From contig JAAXJC010000153.1 in NCBI GenBank assembly GCA_012270045.1, positions 43,655-107,654 of the forward strand: 64,000 nt of DNA, written 5' to 3'. Shown here piece after piece: positions 53,953 through 62,120 of this stretch (position 1 is its first letter; every line of letters starts with the position of its first letter). The notes beneath the pieces are model-generated. The model was not told where the DNA came from and searched no databases. It saw nothing but the letters and a program-made list of their open reading frames with translations. The position numbers and the translations under genes were made by a program. This stretch comes from Luminiphilus sp. Lineage in GTDB: Bacteria > Pseudomonadota > Gammaproteobacteria > Pseudomonadales > Halieaceae.

Positions 53953-55773
53953 ATGTGTGGCATCGTTGCTGCCGTCGGCCAACGGGATGTGCCCGAAATC
54001 TTGCTGGAGGGCCTGCGGCGCCTGGAGTACCGCGGTTACGACTCGGCGGGTCTGGCGGTAATCGATGGCGCCGGCCAGCTTCGGGTGTGCAAGCGCCAGG
54101 GAAAAGTAGCGGCACTGGAGTCGGCACTGGACAGTGGGCCGATAGCGGGGCGGACCGGTATAGCCCACACCCGCTGGGCCACCCACGGCGCGCCCAGCGA
54201 GATCAACGCCCACCCCCACACCAGCGGCGACCGGATAGCGCTGGTGCACAACGGCATTATTGAAAACCACCAGGAACTGCGGGATGAACTGGAGGCATCC
54301 GGCGTCGTGTTTTCTTCAGAGACCGATACCGAAGTGGTAGTGCACCTCATTGCGGCCGCGCTGGCCGAGGGGGGAGGATTGTTTGAGGCCCTGCAGCAGG
54401 TTGTGCCACGACTACAGGGGGCCTATGCACTGGCCGTGGTCGATGCCGAGGCTCCGGACCGACTGGTCGTGGCCCGGGAGGGCAGCCCCTTGGTATTGGG
54501 AGTTGGTGTGGCCGAGACCTATGCGGGCTCGGATACCCTGGCACTGCGCCCGGTGACCGACCGCTTCGTCTATCTTGAAGAAGGGGACATGGCGGAGCTG
54601 GTGGCAGGAAGCTACCGTATCGTCGACCGCTCAGGTGAGCCGGTGCTTCGGCCCGTCACCCGAATTGAAACAACCCAGGACAGTGGTGACCTGGGTGACT
54701 ATGAGCACTACATGCTCAAGGAAATCCACGAACAGCCAAAATGCCTTGACGATACCCTGGCCATGGATTGGCGCGGTGCCGACTGTTTTGGCGAGCAAAC
54801 CGATGCCCTGCTTGGCAAAGTCGCCGCTGTGCAGATTATTGCCTGTGGCACCAGCTATCACGCCGGTCTGGTGGCCCGCCACTGGATTGAAGCCGAGGCG
54901 GGTCTGCCCTGCCAGGTTGAAGTGGCGTCCGAGTACCGCTATCGGCGCTCGGTCACACTGCCCGGGACGCTGATTGTGTGTATCTCGCAAAGTGGTGAAA
55001 CCGCGGACACCCTGGCGGCCTTAAAACATGCCGGGGGCGACAATGTGGTGGCCCGGCTGGCCCTGTGCAATGTCGATCATTCCGCTATTGTCCGGGCCAG
55101 CGATTTGGCCATTCTTACCCGGGCCGGCGCTGAGATCGGCGTCGCTTCAACCAAAGCCTTTACCACGCAACTTGCGGCTCTGATGCTGTTAACGGGCAAG
55201 CTGGCTGGTATTAAAGGTAGGCGGGGTGTTGATGCCCTTGACCTGGATACCGCCCTCGCCGGTCTGTCCAGGGATGTCAGCAGCGTGTTGGCCATGGAGA
55301 CCGCCATACGGGGCTGGGCCAGGCACTTCGTCAACCGTCACCATGCCCTGTTCCTTGGCCGGGGTATTTTTAACCCGGTGGCGATGGAGGGAGCGTTAAA
55401 ACTCAAGGAGATCTCCTACATCCATGCCGAGGCCTACCCCGCTGGAGAGCTCAAACACGGCCCTCTTGCTTTGGTGGATGCAGATATGCCTGTGGTGGCG
55501 GTGGCGCCAAACGACCAACTGCTGGAAAAGTTGCGCTCAAACCTGGAAGAGGTCAAAGCCCGGGGCGGCGAGTTGTTTGTGTTTGCCGACACCGAAGCGG
55601 GCTTTGAGTCGGAAGAGGGCACCCACGTGTTGTCGATGCCCCATTGCTCCCCGTGGTCGGCACCCATCGTCTATTCCGTGGCACTGCAGCTGCTCGCCTA
55701 CCACGTCGCCTTAGCCAAAGGAACCGACGTGGACAAGCCCAGGAATTTGGCTAAATCCGTTACCGTGGAGTAG
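53953..55773 (+). CDS. glmS: Glutamine-fructose-6-phosphate aminotransferase
   Basis: A 606-residue enzyme that makes glucosamine-6-phosphate. The N-terminal glutaminase starts with the catalytic Cys (MCGIVAAVGQRDV), and HTRWATHGAP is intact. Two SIS domains carry ISQSGETADTL and the C-terminal HGPLALVD and PRNLAKSVTVE. It follows glmU by 3 bases, so the two hexosamine steps are co-expressed. No GlmS ribozyme-like leader is present. Confidence 0.99.
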   Translation: MCGIVAAVGQRDVPEILLEGLRRLEYRGYDSAGLAVIDGAGQLRVCKRQGKVAALESALDSGPIAGRTGIAHTRWATHGAPSEINAHPHTSGDRIALVHNGIIENHQELRDELEASGVVFSSETDTEVVVHLIAAALAEGGGLFEALQQVVPRLQGAYALAVVDAEAPDRLVVAREGSPLVLGVGVAETYAGSDTLALRPVTDRFVYLEEGDMAELVAGSYRIVDRSGEPVLRPVTRIETTQDSGDLGDYEHYMLKEIHEQPKCLDDTLAMDWRGADCFGEQTDALLGKVAAVQIIACGTSYHAGLVARHWIEAEAGLPCQVEVASEYRYRRSVTLPGTLIVCISQSGETADTLAALKHAGGDNVVARLALCNVDHSAIVRASDLAILTRAGAEIGVASTKAFTTQLAALMLLTGKLAGIKGRRGVDALDLDTALAGLSRDVSSVLAMETAIRGWARHFVNRHHALFLGRGIFNPVAMEGALKLKEISYIHAEAYPAGELKHGPLALVDADMPVVAVAPNDQLLEKLRSNLEEVKARGGELFVFADTEAGFESEEGTHVLSMPHCSPWSAPIVYSVALQLLAYHVALAKGTDVDKPRNLAKSVTVE

Positions 55774-55802
55774 CACGGGACAGCAAGTTAGGAGGAGGAA
55801 TC

Positions 55803-55922
55803 ATGGAGGCCTTTGGGATTTTGGGCTTTATTTTTGGGGTGGTTGCCTTTGTGCGAGTTGAAAAACTCACCAAGACCTTAAAGGAAAAAAACATCCTGGA
55901 AGAGGACTACAAGGAAGAGTAG
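55803..55922 (+). CDS. 39-residue membrane peptide with a very strong ribosome site
   Basis: A short frame, too small for usual gene callers. It starts MEAFGILGFIFGVVAFVRV, one hydrophobic helix of about 16 residues, and continues with a highly charged tail (KLTKTLKEKNILEEDYKEE). A near-perfect AGGAGG site lies seven bases upstream of the ATG, 30 bp after the glmS stop. The helix-plus-charged-tail layout resembles small inner-membrane regulators. I have no function for it. Codon use and the ribosome site make it a convincing gene. Confidence 0.75.
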   Translation: MEAFGILGFIFGVVAFVRVEKLTKTLKEKNILEEDYKEE

Positions 55923-55958
55923 GGCGCTGCCCTGATCCGATTCGCAACGGTAAAACAG

Positions 55959-56168
55959 GTGCTTCCAGTGATTTGTATCAAGACAGAAATTCCAGACGAC
56001 CTCTGTGCAATAGATGATGAGCTCAAGGCCATTTACCATTCACGTGATACGGTCTGCGTCTGGGTCTTCAAATCCAGGGAGGACAGAAACCGTTTCATGG
56101 ACGAGACAGTGGGTATGGACAAAGCCCATAGGGAAGCTTACTTCGCACAACACTTTGGTCAGCAATGA
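55959..56168 (+). CDS. Unrecognised 69-residue protein
   Basis: A small soluble protein that I do not recognise. The sequence has an N-terminal strand-like part (ICIKTEIPDD), a segment VCVWVFKSREDRNRFMDE and a charged C-terminus with AHREAYFAQHF. The start is GTG at 55959 or GTG at 55968; neither has a strong ribosome site. It lies 36 bp after the 39-residue peptide gene in the same direction and is convergent with the cysteine-rich peptide gene. The balanced composition suggests it is real. Confidence 0.55.
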   Translation: MLPVICIKTEIPDDLCAIDDELKAIYHSRDTVCVWVFKSREDRNRFMDETVGMDKAHREAYFAQHFGQQ

Positions 56169-56186
56169 ACGCGCTGGCCAGCTGCG

Positions 56187-56321
56187 CTATTCCTTCTCAG
56201 CTTCCTTGCTTTCTGCCTGTTCCTGATGCTCTTTTAGTTTCTCTTGATACTCTTCCTCGGAAAGTGCATGCCAACCAATGCACTTGCCCGTGGGACTCCG
56301 TCCACAGCCACAGTCCGCCAT
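56187..56321 (-). CDS. 44-residue Cys-rich CDGSH-like peptide
   Basis: A short frame starting MADCGCGRSPTGKCIGWHAL, with a charged helical tail rich in Glu and Lys. The order C-x-C-x2-S-x4-C-x-G-x-H closely follows the CDGSH iron-sulfur motif (C-x-C-x2-S-x3-P-x-C-D-G-S-H), but it is one residue shorter and lacks the Asp. It could bind a [2Fe-2S] cluster or zinc. A GGGAG ribosome site lies 7 bases before the ATG. It is convergent with the 69-residue gene. The function is unknown. Confidence 0.7.
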   Translation of the reverse strand: MADCGCGRSPTGKCIGWHALSEEEYQEKLKEHQEQAESKEAEKE

Positions 56322-56604
56322 TATCTGCTCCCATTCACGCTACGTGATCTGATCACCGAAATTAGGCGATTTGCTGTGGACTGGCAATACGTTGACGGCC
56401 ATCCCCGGCCGGTGGCGAGATCTTGAGGTCGTGTTGAACATCATGGCCGGGGGGCGGCTGTTGATCTGAAGCCTGCCAGCAAGGAACATAATAACCCTCT
56501 GATGAACCACCCACCCGGCGCCAACAGCCCGCCTGACTGAGGCGGCAGAGAACAGGGTAAATAGCCCTGCGAAACCCAAACCCCAAGGATTGCGTAGTTA
56601 ACCC

Positions 56605-57240
56605 ATGAACCCTATCCGCGAACGAGTCAAAACCAATGTGCCGGCTGTCGTTCTGGCGCTATTGGGGATTATCCAGGCCTTTGCCATAGAATTACTGTGG
56701 TCGTTCCTGGTGGCAGAACCCGCCATTTACCAGTTCAGCTTCGCTACCTTGATCACCTGGTTGCAAATCCTGCTTGGCTTGTTGGGTATGCTGATGATCT
56801 GGCTGGTCTACGCGATGAATGTTGCAAGGTTTGTCTGGGTCCCCACCGCCAGCGAGTTTGTTACGCCGTTTTGGGTCGGGTTCTTACAGTTCTTTTCTGT
56901 CTATAGCCTTGAACTCGAAAACCCTGGGCTGTGGTTTATATGCTTCGCCCTGATCATGGCGACCATGAACTGGATTGCCCACAGCACCATGAGGCGGGCG
57001 CGTATCGAGCCGGAGAACGCCGCTTTCTTTCAGGGCCGTCACAAGGCCACCCGCCATGACTTTTATCCCGCAATTGCGGCCATTGCCGCCATGACTGCGA
57101 CTGGGCTCGGTTGCCTGGTCTTCGGTGTCAACCAGTGGGTTGTCCTGCTGGTTCTGGTCGTTGTTGTTGGGGGCTATTGTATTTGGCAAACGGCCCGGTT
57201 GCGGGCATGGTGGCAGCTGTCGGTTGCTCCTGCCCAGTAG
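56605..57240 (+). CDS. Unrecognised multi-pass membrane protein
   Basis: A 211-residue protein with about six hydrophobic segments (about 13-34, 42-70, 81-98, 105-122, 150-172 and 175-195). A central loop has RRARIEPENAAFFQGRHKATRHDFYP. No transporter or enzyme motif is visible and the family is unknown to me. The 283-bp gap upstream (56322-56604) shows no gene. A 40-bp region with an 8-bp inverted repeat (57241-57280) follows the stop directly. Confidence 0.75.
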   Translation: MNPIRERVKTNVPAVVLALLGIIQAFAIELLWSFLVAEPAIYQFSFATLITWLQILLGLLGMLMIWLVYAMNVARFVWVPTASEFVTPFWVGFLQFFSVYSLELENPGLWFICFALIMATMNWIAHSTMRRARIEPENAAFFQGRHKATRHDFYPAIAAIAAMTATGLGCLVFGVNQWVVLLVLVVVVGGYCIWQTARLRAWWQLSVAPAQ

Positions 57241-57280
57241 TCACCCCCCACCTCTCTGGGTATTGGGACTGAGGGGGTGA
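57241..57280. repeat. Inverted repeat right after the membrane-protein gene
   Basis: TCACCCCC at 57241-57248 pairs with GGGGGTGA at 57273-57280, leaving a 24-base loop. It begins on the base after the stop codon. No T-run follows, so it is at best a weak terminator or a processing hairpin. Confidence 0.4.
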
Positions 57281-57355
57281 TTGGATAACCGATTGCCCCT
57301 GTAACCATGTCCAGACAGAAGTGCCAAAGAGCTGCAAAAGGAGTACGAACACGCC

Positions 57356-57754
57356 ATGGCGCGGGTTAAAAGTTCAGCTTTCGTGCGGCGGTTTGCCATT
57401 GCCAGCTGTTGCTTGGCCGGCATCCATTTCCTTCTGGAAACAGCGTACACCGTTCAATACGGCCAGGCATTACTGGGTTTGTTGCCCGATTATCTGGCGG
57501 ACCTACTGTTGATCTGGGGGAGTGTAGTGGCTTTGAAAGATCATAAAGCCACCGGTGTTCTCTGCGGCGCCTGGGGGTTCACCCTGTGTCTGCATTACCG
57601 GGCATGGGCGTGGCGGTTTCAATCCGTTATGGACGGCACCGCCAACGCCGTTGATCAGGGCACCATGGTTGTGCTGGCCTCGACCATGGCCGTCTCAGCC
57701 TTGTGTTTCCTGCTGACCTTGCTTATGGCGCTGCCAGATAAACCACAGGCCTGA
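57356..57754 (+). CDS. Unrecognised small membrane protein
   Basis: A 132-residue protein with four hydrophobic segments (about 10-27, 36-60, 66-82 and 103-125) and no recognisable motif. The loop after the second segment has VALKDHKATG, and the third carries CGAWGFTLCLHYRAW. It is in the same direction as the preceding membrane-protein gene, 115 bp away, and may be co-transcribed with it. Confidence 0.7.
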   Translation: MARVKSSAFVRRFAIASCCLAGIHFLLETAYTVQYGQALLGLLPDYLADLLLIWGSVVALKDHKATGVLCGAWGFTLCLHYRAWAWRFQSVMDGTANAVDQGTMVVLASTMAVSALCFLLTLLMALPDKPQA

Positions 57755-57847
57755 TGTCAGCGCGACCAGGTCGCCAATCCGTCGATTTCCTGTACCCACC
57801 CCGCTACCCCAGCAAGGCGCTGCAGAAGCCAGGGTGGTGGTTTTACA

Positions 57848-58210
57848 TCAACTGGGGTTGGCGGCTTTGTAGGCTCGAATTGACTGATTGAATTGCTCTG
57901 CAACCTGCTCTTCCACCGTTACCGATTTGTTGTAAGCATCCGTTGCTGCCTGATAGGCCGGCGCAGCGTCGGGATCCCCTTCCTCAACAGCGGCTTTCAT
58001 GGCTTCCATGCGGCCGTCCTGGCAACCTCGATAGTCCGCTACCGCGGCCTGAAAAGCCTTGACGGCTGACTGCCCCGCGATCATCTCCTCCATGGTGGCA
58101 GTACTGCCATCGGGAATTTCAGGCACCTCGGGCATGGTGCAGTCCTTGGCGACAGCCGGCCCTGCCAGCAGGGTGAGAAGTAGTGCAAGGGAGGTGATCA
58201 TTCTGTTCAT
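57848..58210 (-). CDS. Unrecognised secreted/periplasmic protein
   Basis: A 120-residue protein with a clear Sec signal peptide (hydrophobic SLALLLTLLAGPAVA, cleavage after AVA) and a mature part of about 98 residues. The mature protein has two cysteines that could form one disulfide (KDC and RGC) and a mostly helical, Ala-, Glu- and Gln-rich composition. Similar short secreted proteins occur in marine gammaproteobacteria without a known role. It lies 42 bp after the SPOR gene on the same strand. Confidence 0.75.
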   Translation of the reverse strand: MNRMITSLALLLTLLAGPAVAKDCTMPEVPEIPDGSTATMEEMIAGQSAVKAFQAAVADYRGCQDGRMEAMKAAVEEGDPDAAPAYQAATDAYNKSVTVEEQVAEQFNQSIRAYKAANPS

Positions 58211-58252
58211 AGTGGTTTTTCCGTATTTCGACGTTATGGTTGGTTTATGTGA

Positions 58253-59764
58253 TCAATATTGTCGGAGCTGCAAATTCGGCATGTCCCCCCTGGCAGCCAG
58301 GGTTTCGATAATATCCTCACCCTGCCCTCGGGATTCAATACCCACAATTTGCACCCGGTAAAACAATTCATTTGACCGGTATTCCACGGCTACTTTGGCG
58401 GCGTAGCCCGCATCCTCTATCTGTTGCGCCTTTTTATCCGCTTCAAGGCCCTGGGCATAGGTATCTACATAAATAAACCAGCCCCCGGGTCCGGTTCCAG
58501 TTGTGGGTGACGGTGTCGGTGGCATGGCTGCTGCCGTTGGGCTGGTCTCGGGGGCGGGTGTTTCAACGGCCGGGTCCAGGGCATCGACTGGTTTTGCAGG
58601 GGCCAGAGAGCTGTCCTCTCCCACCCACAGGGGTCCTATTTTGTAGGCGTCCTCCAGTTCGGCTGCAGCTGCTTTTGCCTCTGTTTGTGTTGAGAAGCCC
58701 ACGGCACGAACCCGGTACAGGGTGCGGCCTCCGGTATCCACGGTCTGGGTGATGGCATTGAATCCCTCCCCGACAAGCTTATCCCGCCAACTCTCAGCCG
58801 TCGTTGACTTCGAATAGGCCGCCACGTTGACAAACCAAGCCCCAGTGACGACCTCTGTGGGTTCAGGGGGGGTGCTATCGTTATCTGCCACCGCTGATTC
58901 TGGTTGTGGCGCCGCCACCGGTGCGGGCGGCGGGTCTTCTGAAACCCTTGTCTCAGGCTCTTCCGGGGCAATTTCAACCTCGGCCACGGGCACGGGTGCC
59001 TCGGCCTCGACACCCCCCGCGCTTGCATCGAGCTCAGCCTGTAAGTCGCTGATCATTGAATTGGCGACGTTGTATTGATCACGCAGGGATGAGAGTTGCA
59101 TTTGAAGGGCCTGGTTTTCCGCTGCCAACTCAGCTTCCGCGCCGGCGTCCAGGTCACCCATGGACTTGGGAGTGGACTGCTGTTGCTCGAGTTCGACGAT
59201 GCGCTGCTGCAGCGCGGTGCGTTCAGAGATCGCGCCCCAACCGCCAATCATCAACAAGACCACGGCTACAGCACCCCCCAGGGTGGGCCAAAGGGGCAGG
59301 CGACCGGCCGACCCGGTGCCGACTATCTGGTGATCTGTCAGCAAATCCTCTGAGGAAAAATTAATGTTCTCCCCGGTCTTTGCGGTGGGCGGCGCCTTTT
59401 CGGGGCGGGCACTGCTGTCTGCAGGCGCCTTGGGCGGTGCCGGACTCGGATCGGGTGCCGCCGCGAGATCATCCTCGGAGAACCAGTCGGCTTCCGGCTC
59501 GCTATCGGCCGCCGGCGCGAAGTCGGGTTCCGGCGGCGCGTCCTCCGCCGTCAGCCAACCCGCATCGTCCACTTCCGGTCTTTCGGGGGTTTCCTCTTTG
59601 CCCTGCTGATCGGGCTCCGACTCAGCATCACTGAGCCAATCCGAGTCTGAATCGCTGTCGTCCTGATCACCATTCCACTCCTTGGGCGGGGTCATGACAC
59701 GACGCTTCTCGTCTTCATCACGGTCATCCATAGCCGTTTCGATCCTCTGTTTTGACTGCGACAT
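58253..59764 (-). CDS. Tandem SPOR-domain membrane protein
   Basis: A 503-residue protein with a long acidic cytoplasmic N-terminus (1-155), one transmembrane helix (about 161-179), a coiled coil (about 181-248), a Pro/Glu/Ala linker and two SPOR domains (about 309-385 and 428-503). SPOR domains bind glycan strands lacking stem peptides at the division septum, so a role in cell division is likely. Two SPOR copies in one protein are unusual. The N-terminus repeats a short motif around Trp43, Trp70 and Trp94 (DWLSDAE, GWLTAED, DWFSEDD). It is divergent from uvrD. Confidence 0.88.
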   Translation of the reverse strand: MSQSKQRIETAMDDRDEDEKRRVMTPPKEWNGDQDDSDSDSDWLSDAESEPDQQGKEETPERPEVDDAGWLTAEDAPPEPDFAPAADSEPEADWFSEDDLAAAPDPSPAPPKAPADSSARPEKAPPTAKTGENINFSSEDLLTDHQIVGTGSAGRLPLWPTLGGAVAVVLLMIGGWGAISERTALQQRIVELEQQQSTPKSMGDLDAGAEAELAAENQALQMQLSSLRDQYNVANSMISDLQAELDASAGGVEAEAPVPVAEVEIAPEEPETRVSEDPPPAPVAAPQPESAVADNDSTPPEPTEVVTGAWFVNVAAYSKSTTAESWRDKLVGEGFNAITQTVDTGGRTLYRVRAVGFSTQTEAKAAAAELEDAYKIGPLWVGEDSSLAPAKPVDALDPAVETPAPETSPTAAAMPPTPSPTTGTGPGGWFIYVDTYAQGLEADKKAQQIEDAGYAAKVAVEYRSNELFYRVQIVGIESRGQGEDIIETLAARGDMPNLQLRQY

Positions 59765-59916
59765 TAATGTGTGGGTTGCTTACCCCAACCGCACGGCCTG
59801 CCACTCCATTGATTGTCATGAGTTCTGGCACTAAAACAAGTGCAAACTTGGTTAAAGTACACGATGTTATCGGGCGCCGATCGGGTCAATGGATGATTTT
59901 CCGGTAGACTTTGACC

Positions 59917-62064
59917 ATGGATGTGTCTGATATTTTGGCTGATCTCAATGCGGCACAGCGGGAAGCTGTGGCTGCGGAGCCCGGCAACCTTCTGGTACTG
60001 GCGGGAGCCGGCTCGGGCAAAACCCGTGTTCTGGTACACCGTATCGCCTGGCTGATCCGGGCCGACGGCGTCTCCCCCAACGCCGTGCTGGCGGTAACCT
60101 TTACCAACAAGGCTGCCCGGGAAATGCGCCTTCGCATCGAAACCATGCTGGGCTTGCCTACCCATGGCATGTGGGTGGGTACCTTCCACGGACTCGCCCA
60201 CCGGCTGCTCAAGCAGCATTGGTCTGAGGCGGGATTGCCCCAGAACTTCCAGATATTGGACAGTGATGACCAGCTCCGCCTGGTGAAACGCGTCTGTCGT
60301 GAGCTCGATCTCGACGAGGCGCGCTGGCCACCCCGGCAGGCCCAGTGGTACATCAACGCCCAAAAAGATGAGGGTTTACGCGCCCGGCACATCGAGCCTC
60401 CCTTCGGAGACCTGTACGCAAAAACCATGCATCGGCTCTACACGGCCTATGAGGAGGCCTGCGAACGGGGTGGGCTGGTCGATTTTGCCGAACTATTGCT
60501 GCGCGCCCATGAACTGTGGCTCAAGTCTCCCGACACCCTCGCCCACTACCGGCGGCGTTTCCGCTCGATACTGGTTGATGAGTTCCAGGACACCAACACC
60601 ATCCAATATGCCTGGCTACGAGTGCTGGCGGGGGACGAAGTACCCGTGGTGGCCGTGGGGGATGACGACCAATCCATTTATGGTTGGCGCGGTGCCAAAA
60701 TTGAAAATATCCACCGCTTCTCAGAGGACTTTTCACCCGCGCAAACCATCCGCCTGGAACAAAATTACCGCTCCACACAAACGATTCTGGATGCCGCCAA
60801 CAGCCTGATAGGCCATAACTTTGGCCGGTTGGGTAAGGAGCTGTGGACCGCCGGCGATCCCGGCGACCCGATCAGCCTGTACGCCGGCTTCAACGAGCAG
60901 GATGAGGCCCGGTTTATTGTCGAGCGGATAGACGGCTGGGTTGGGGAGGGCAACGCCAGACGATCCAGCGCCATTCTGTACCGATCCAACGCCCAGTCCC
61001 GGGTGTTGGAGGAGGCCCTGATCAGGGCCCAGATACCTTATCGAATTTATGGTGGGCAGCGCTTTTACGAGCGACTGGAGATTCGCAACGCCCTGGCCTA
61101 CATGCGCCTGCTGCTGACCCGAAGCGATGACATGGCCCTGGAGCGTGTGCTCAACATCCCGCCCCGGGGTATTGGTAACAAGACCGCCGAACAGCTGCGG
61201 GATCTGGCCCGCAGCCGACAGGTGCCGCTGTGGCAGGCCATCACTATTGCCCGGGATGAAAAATTGTTCACCCCCCGGGCGCTGAATGCCCTGGTCGGTT
61301 TTATGGCCCTGGTGGATGAACTGGATTCGGGAACGCTGGAGCTGCCCCTGGAGGAACTCACCGAGCACGTTGTGGCGCAGTCGGGTCTACTTGAATACCA
61401 CCGAGCTGAAAAGGGCGAGCGCGGACAGGCTCGGGTTGAGAACCTGGAGGAACTGGTATCCGCTGCCAAGACCTTTGTGCCTGAAGAGACTGAATTGTCA
61501 GCGTTACAGCAGTTTCTGGATGCCGCCGCCCTCGATGCCGGCGATGCCCAGGCCGACCCCCATGAGGACAGCGTGCAGTTGATGACCCTGCATTCTGCCA
61601 AGGGTCTTGAATTTCCCCTGGTGTTTTTGGCGGGTATGGAGGAAAACCTGTTTCCCCACCGCATGTCGTTGGATGAACCCGGCCGTCTGGAGGAGGAGCG
61701 CAGGCTGTGTTACGTGGGAGTTACCCGGGCCATGCAGAAATTGGTGCTCACCTATGCAGAGAGCCGTCGCATACACGGGTCCGAGTCCTACAACACGGCC
61801 TCCCGGTTTGTTCGGGAGATCCCCGCAGAACTGATCCATGAGGTGCGACTGGGTGCCTCGGTATCCCGGCCGCTGGCGACACTGGCACCGGCCGCCCACG
61901 CGGAGAGCGGGGTTAGCCTGGGCCAGCGGGTTATGCACAAGGTGTTTGGTGAAGGCGTGGTGACAAACTTCGAGGGCCGGGGTGCCAATGCCCGGGTTGA
62001 GGTCAGTTTCGCCGAGGGTTCCAAATGGCTGGTGCTGCAATACGCAAACTTACAAACACTTTGA
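59917..62064 (+). CDS. uvrD: DNA helicase II (UvrD)
   Basis: A 715-residue superfamily 1A helicase for mismatch and excision repair. Motifs in order: Q-motif LNAAQREAV, Walker A AGAGSGKT, DEFQDTN (Walker B), DDDQSIYGWRGA, the QNYRST block, TLHSAKGLEFP and VGVTRAM. The C-terminal Tudor-like part binding RNA polymerase is present (GQRVMHKVFGEGVV). The ATG at 59917 gives the family start MDVSDILADLN and is preferred to a TTG at 59911. Confidence 0.97.
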   Translation: MDVSDILADLNAAQREAVAAEPGNLLVLAGAGSGKTRVLVHRIAWLIRADGVSPNAVLAVTFTNKAAREMRLRIETMLGLPTHGMWVGTFHGLAHRLLKQHWSEAGLPQNFQILDSDDQLRLVKRVCRELDLDEARWPPRQAQWYINAQKDEGLRARHIEPPFGDLYAKTMHRLYTAYEEACERGGLVDFAELLLRAHELWLKSPDTLAHYRRRFRSILVDEFQDTNTIQYAWLRVLAGDEVPVVAVGDDDQSIYGWRGAKIENIHRFSEDFSPAQTIRLEQNYRSTQTILDAANSLIGHNFGRLGKELWTAGDPGDPISLYAGFNEQDEARFIVERIDGWVGEGNARRSSAILYRSNAQSRVLEEALIRAQIPYRIYGGQRFYERLEIRNALAYMRLLLTRSDDMALERVLNIPPRGIGNKTAEQLRDLARSRQVPLWQAITIARDEKLFTPRALNALVGFMALVDELDSGTLELPLEELTEHVVAQSGLLEYHRAEKGERGQARVENLEELVSAAKTFVPEETELSALQQFLDAAALDAGDAQADPHEDSVQLMTLHSAKGLEFPLVFLAGMEENLFPHRMSLDEPGRLEEERRLCYVGVTRAMQKLVLTYAESRRIHGSESYNTASRFVREIPAELIHEVRLGASVSRPLATLAPAAHAESGVSLGQRVMHKVFGEGVVTNFEGRGANARVEVSFAEGSKWLVLQYANLQTL

Positions 62065-62120
62065 TTCGGCACTATTGGTAAGCCGGCCTGTGGCGGCCCA
62101 TTAAAATAAGGAGTGTGTCC

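Noticed and set aside
52897-54270. 457-residue minus-strand open frame
   Set aside because: It is antisense to glmU and glmS and arises from their GC-rich codons. No motif is present.
56040-56055. CACGTG-centred word resembling parS
   Set aside because: The arms do not match the consensus (TTNCACGTGNAA), and other CACGTG words in the window fail the same test.
56340-56586. Two overlapping minus-strand frames of 74 and 79 residues in the gap before the membrane-protein gene
   Set aside because: Both are Arg-, Cys- and Pro-rich, in different frames over the same DNA, without a ribosome site. The gap 56322-56604 is treated as non-coding.
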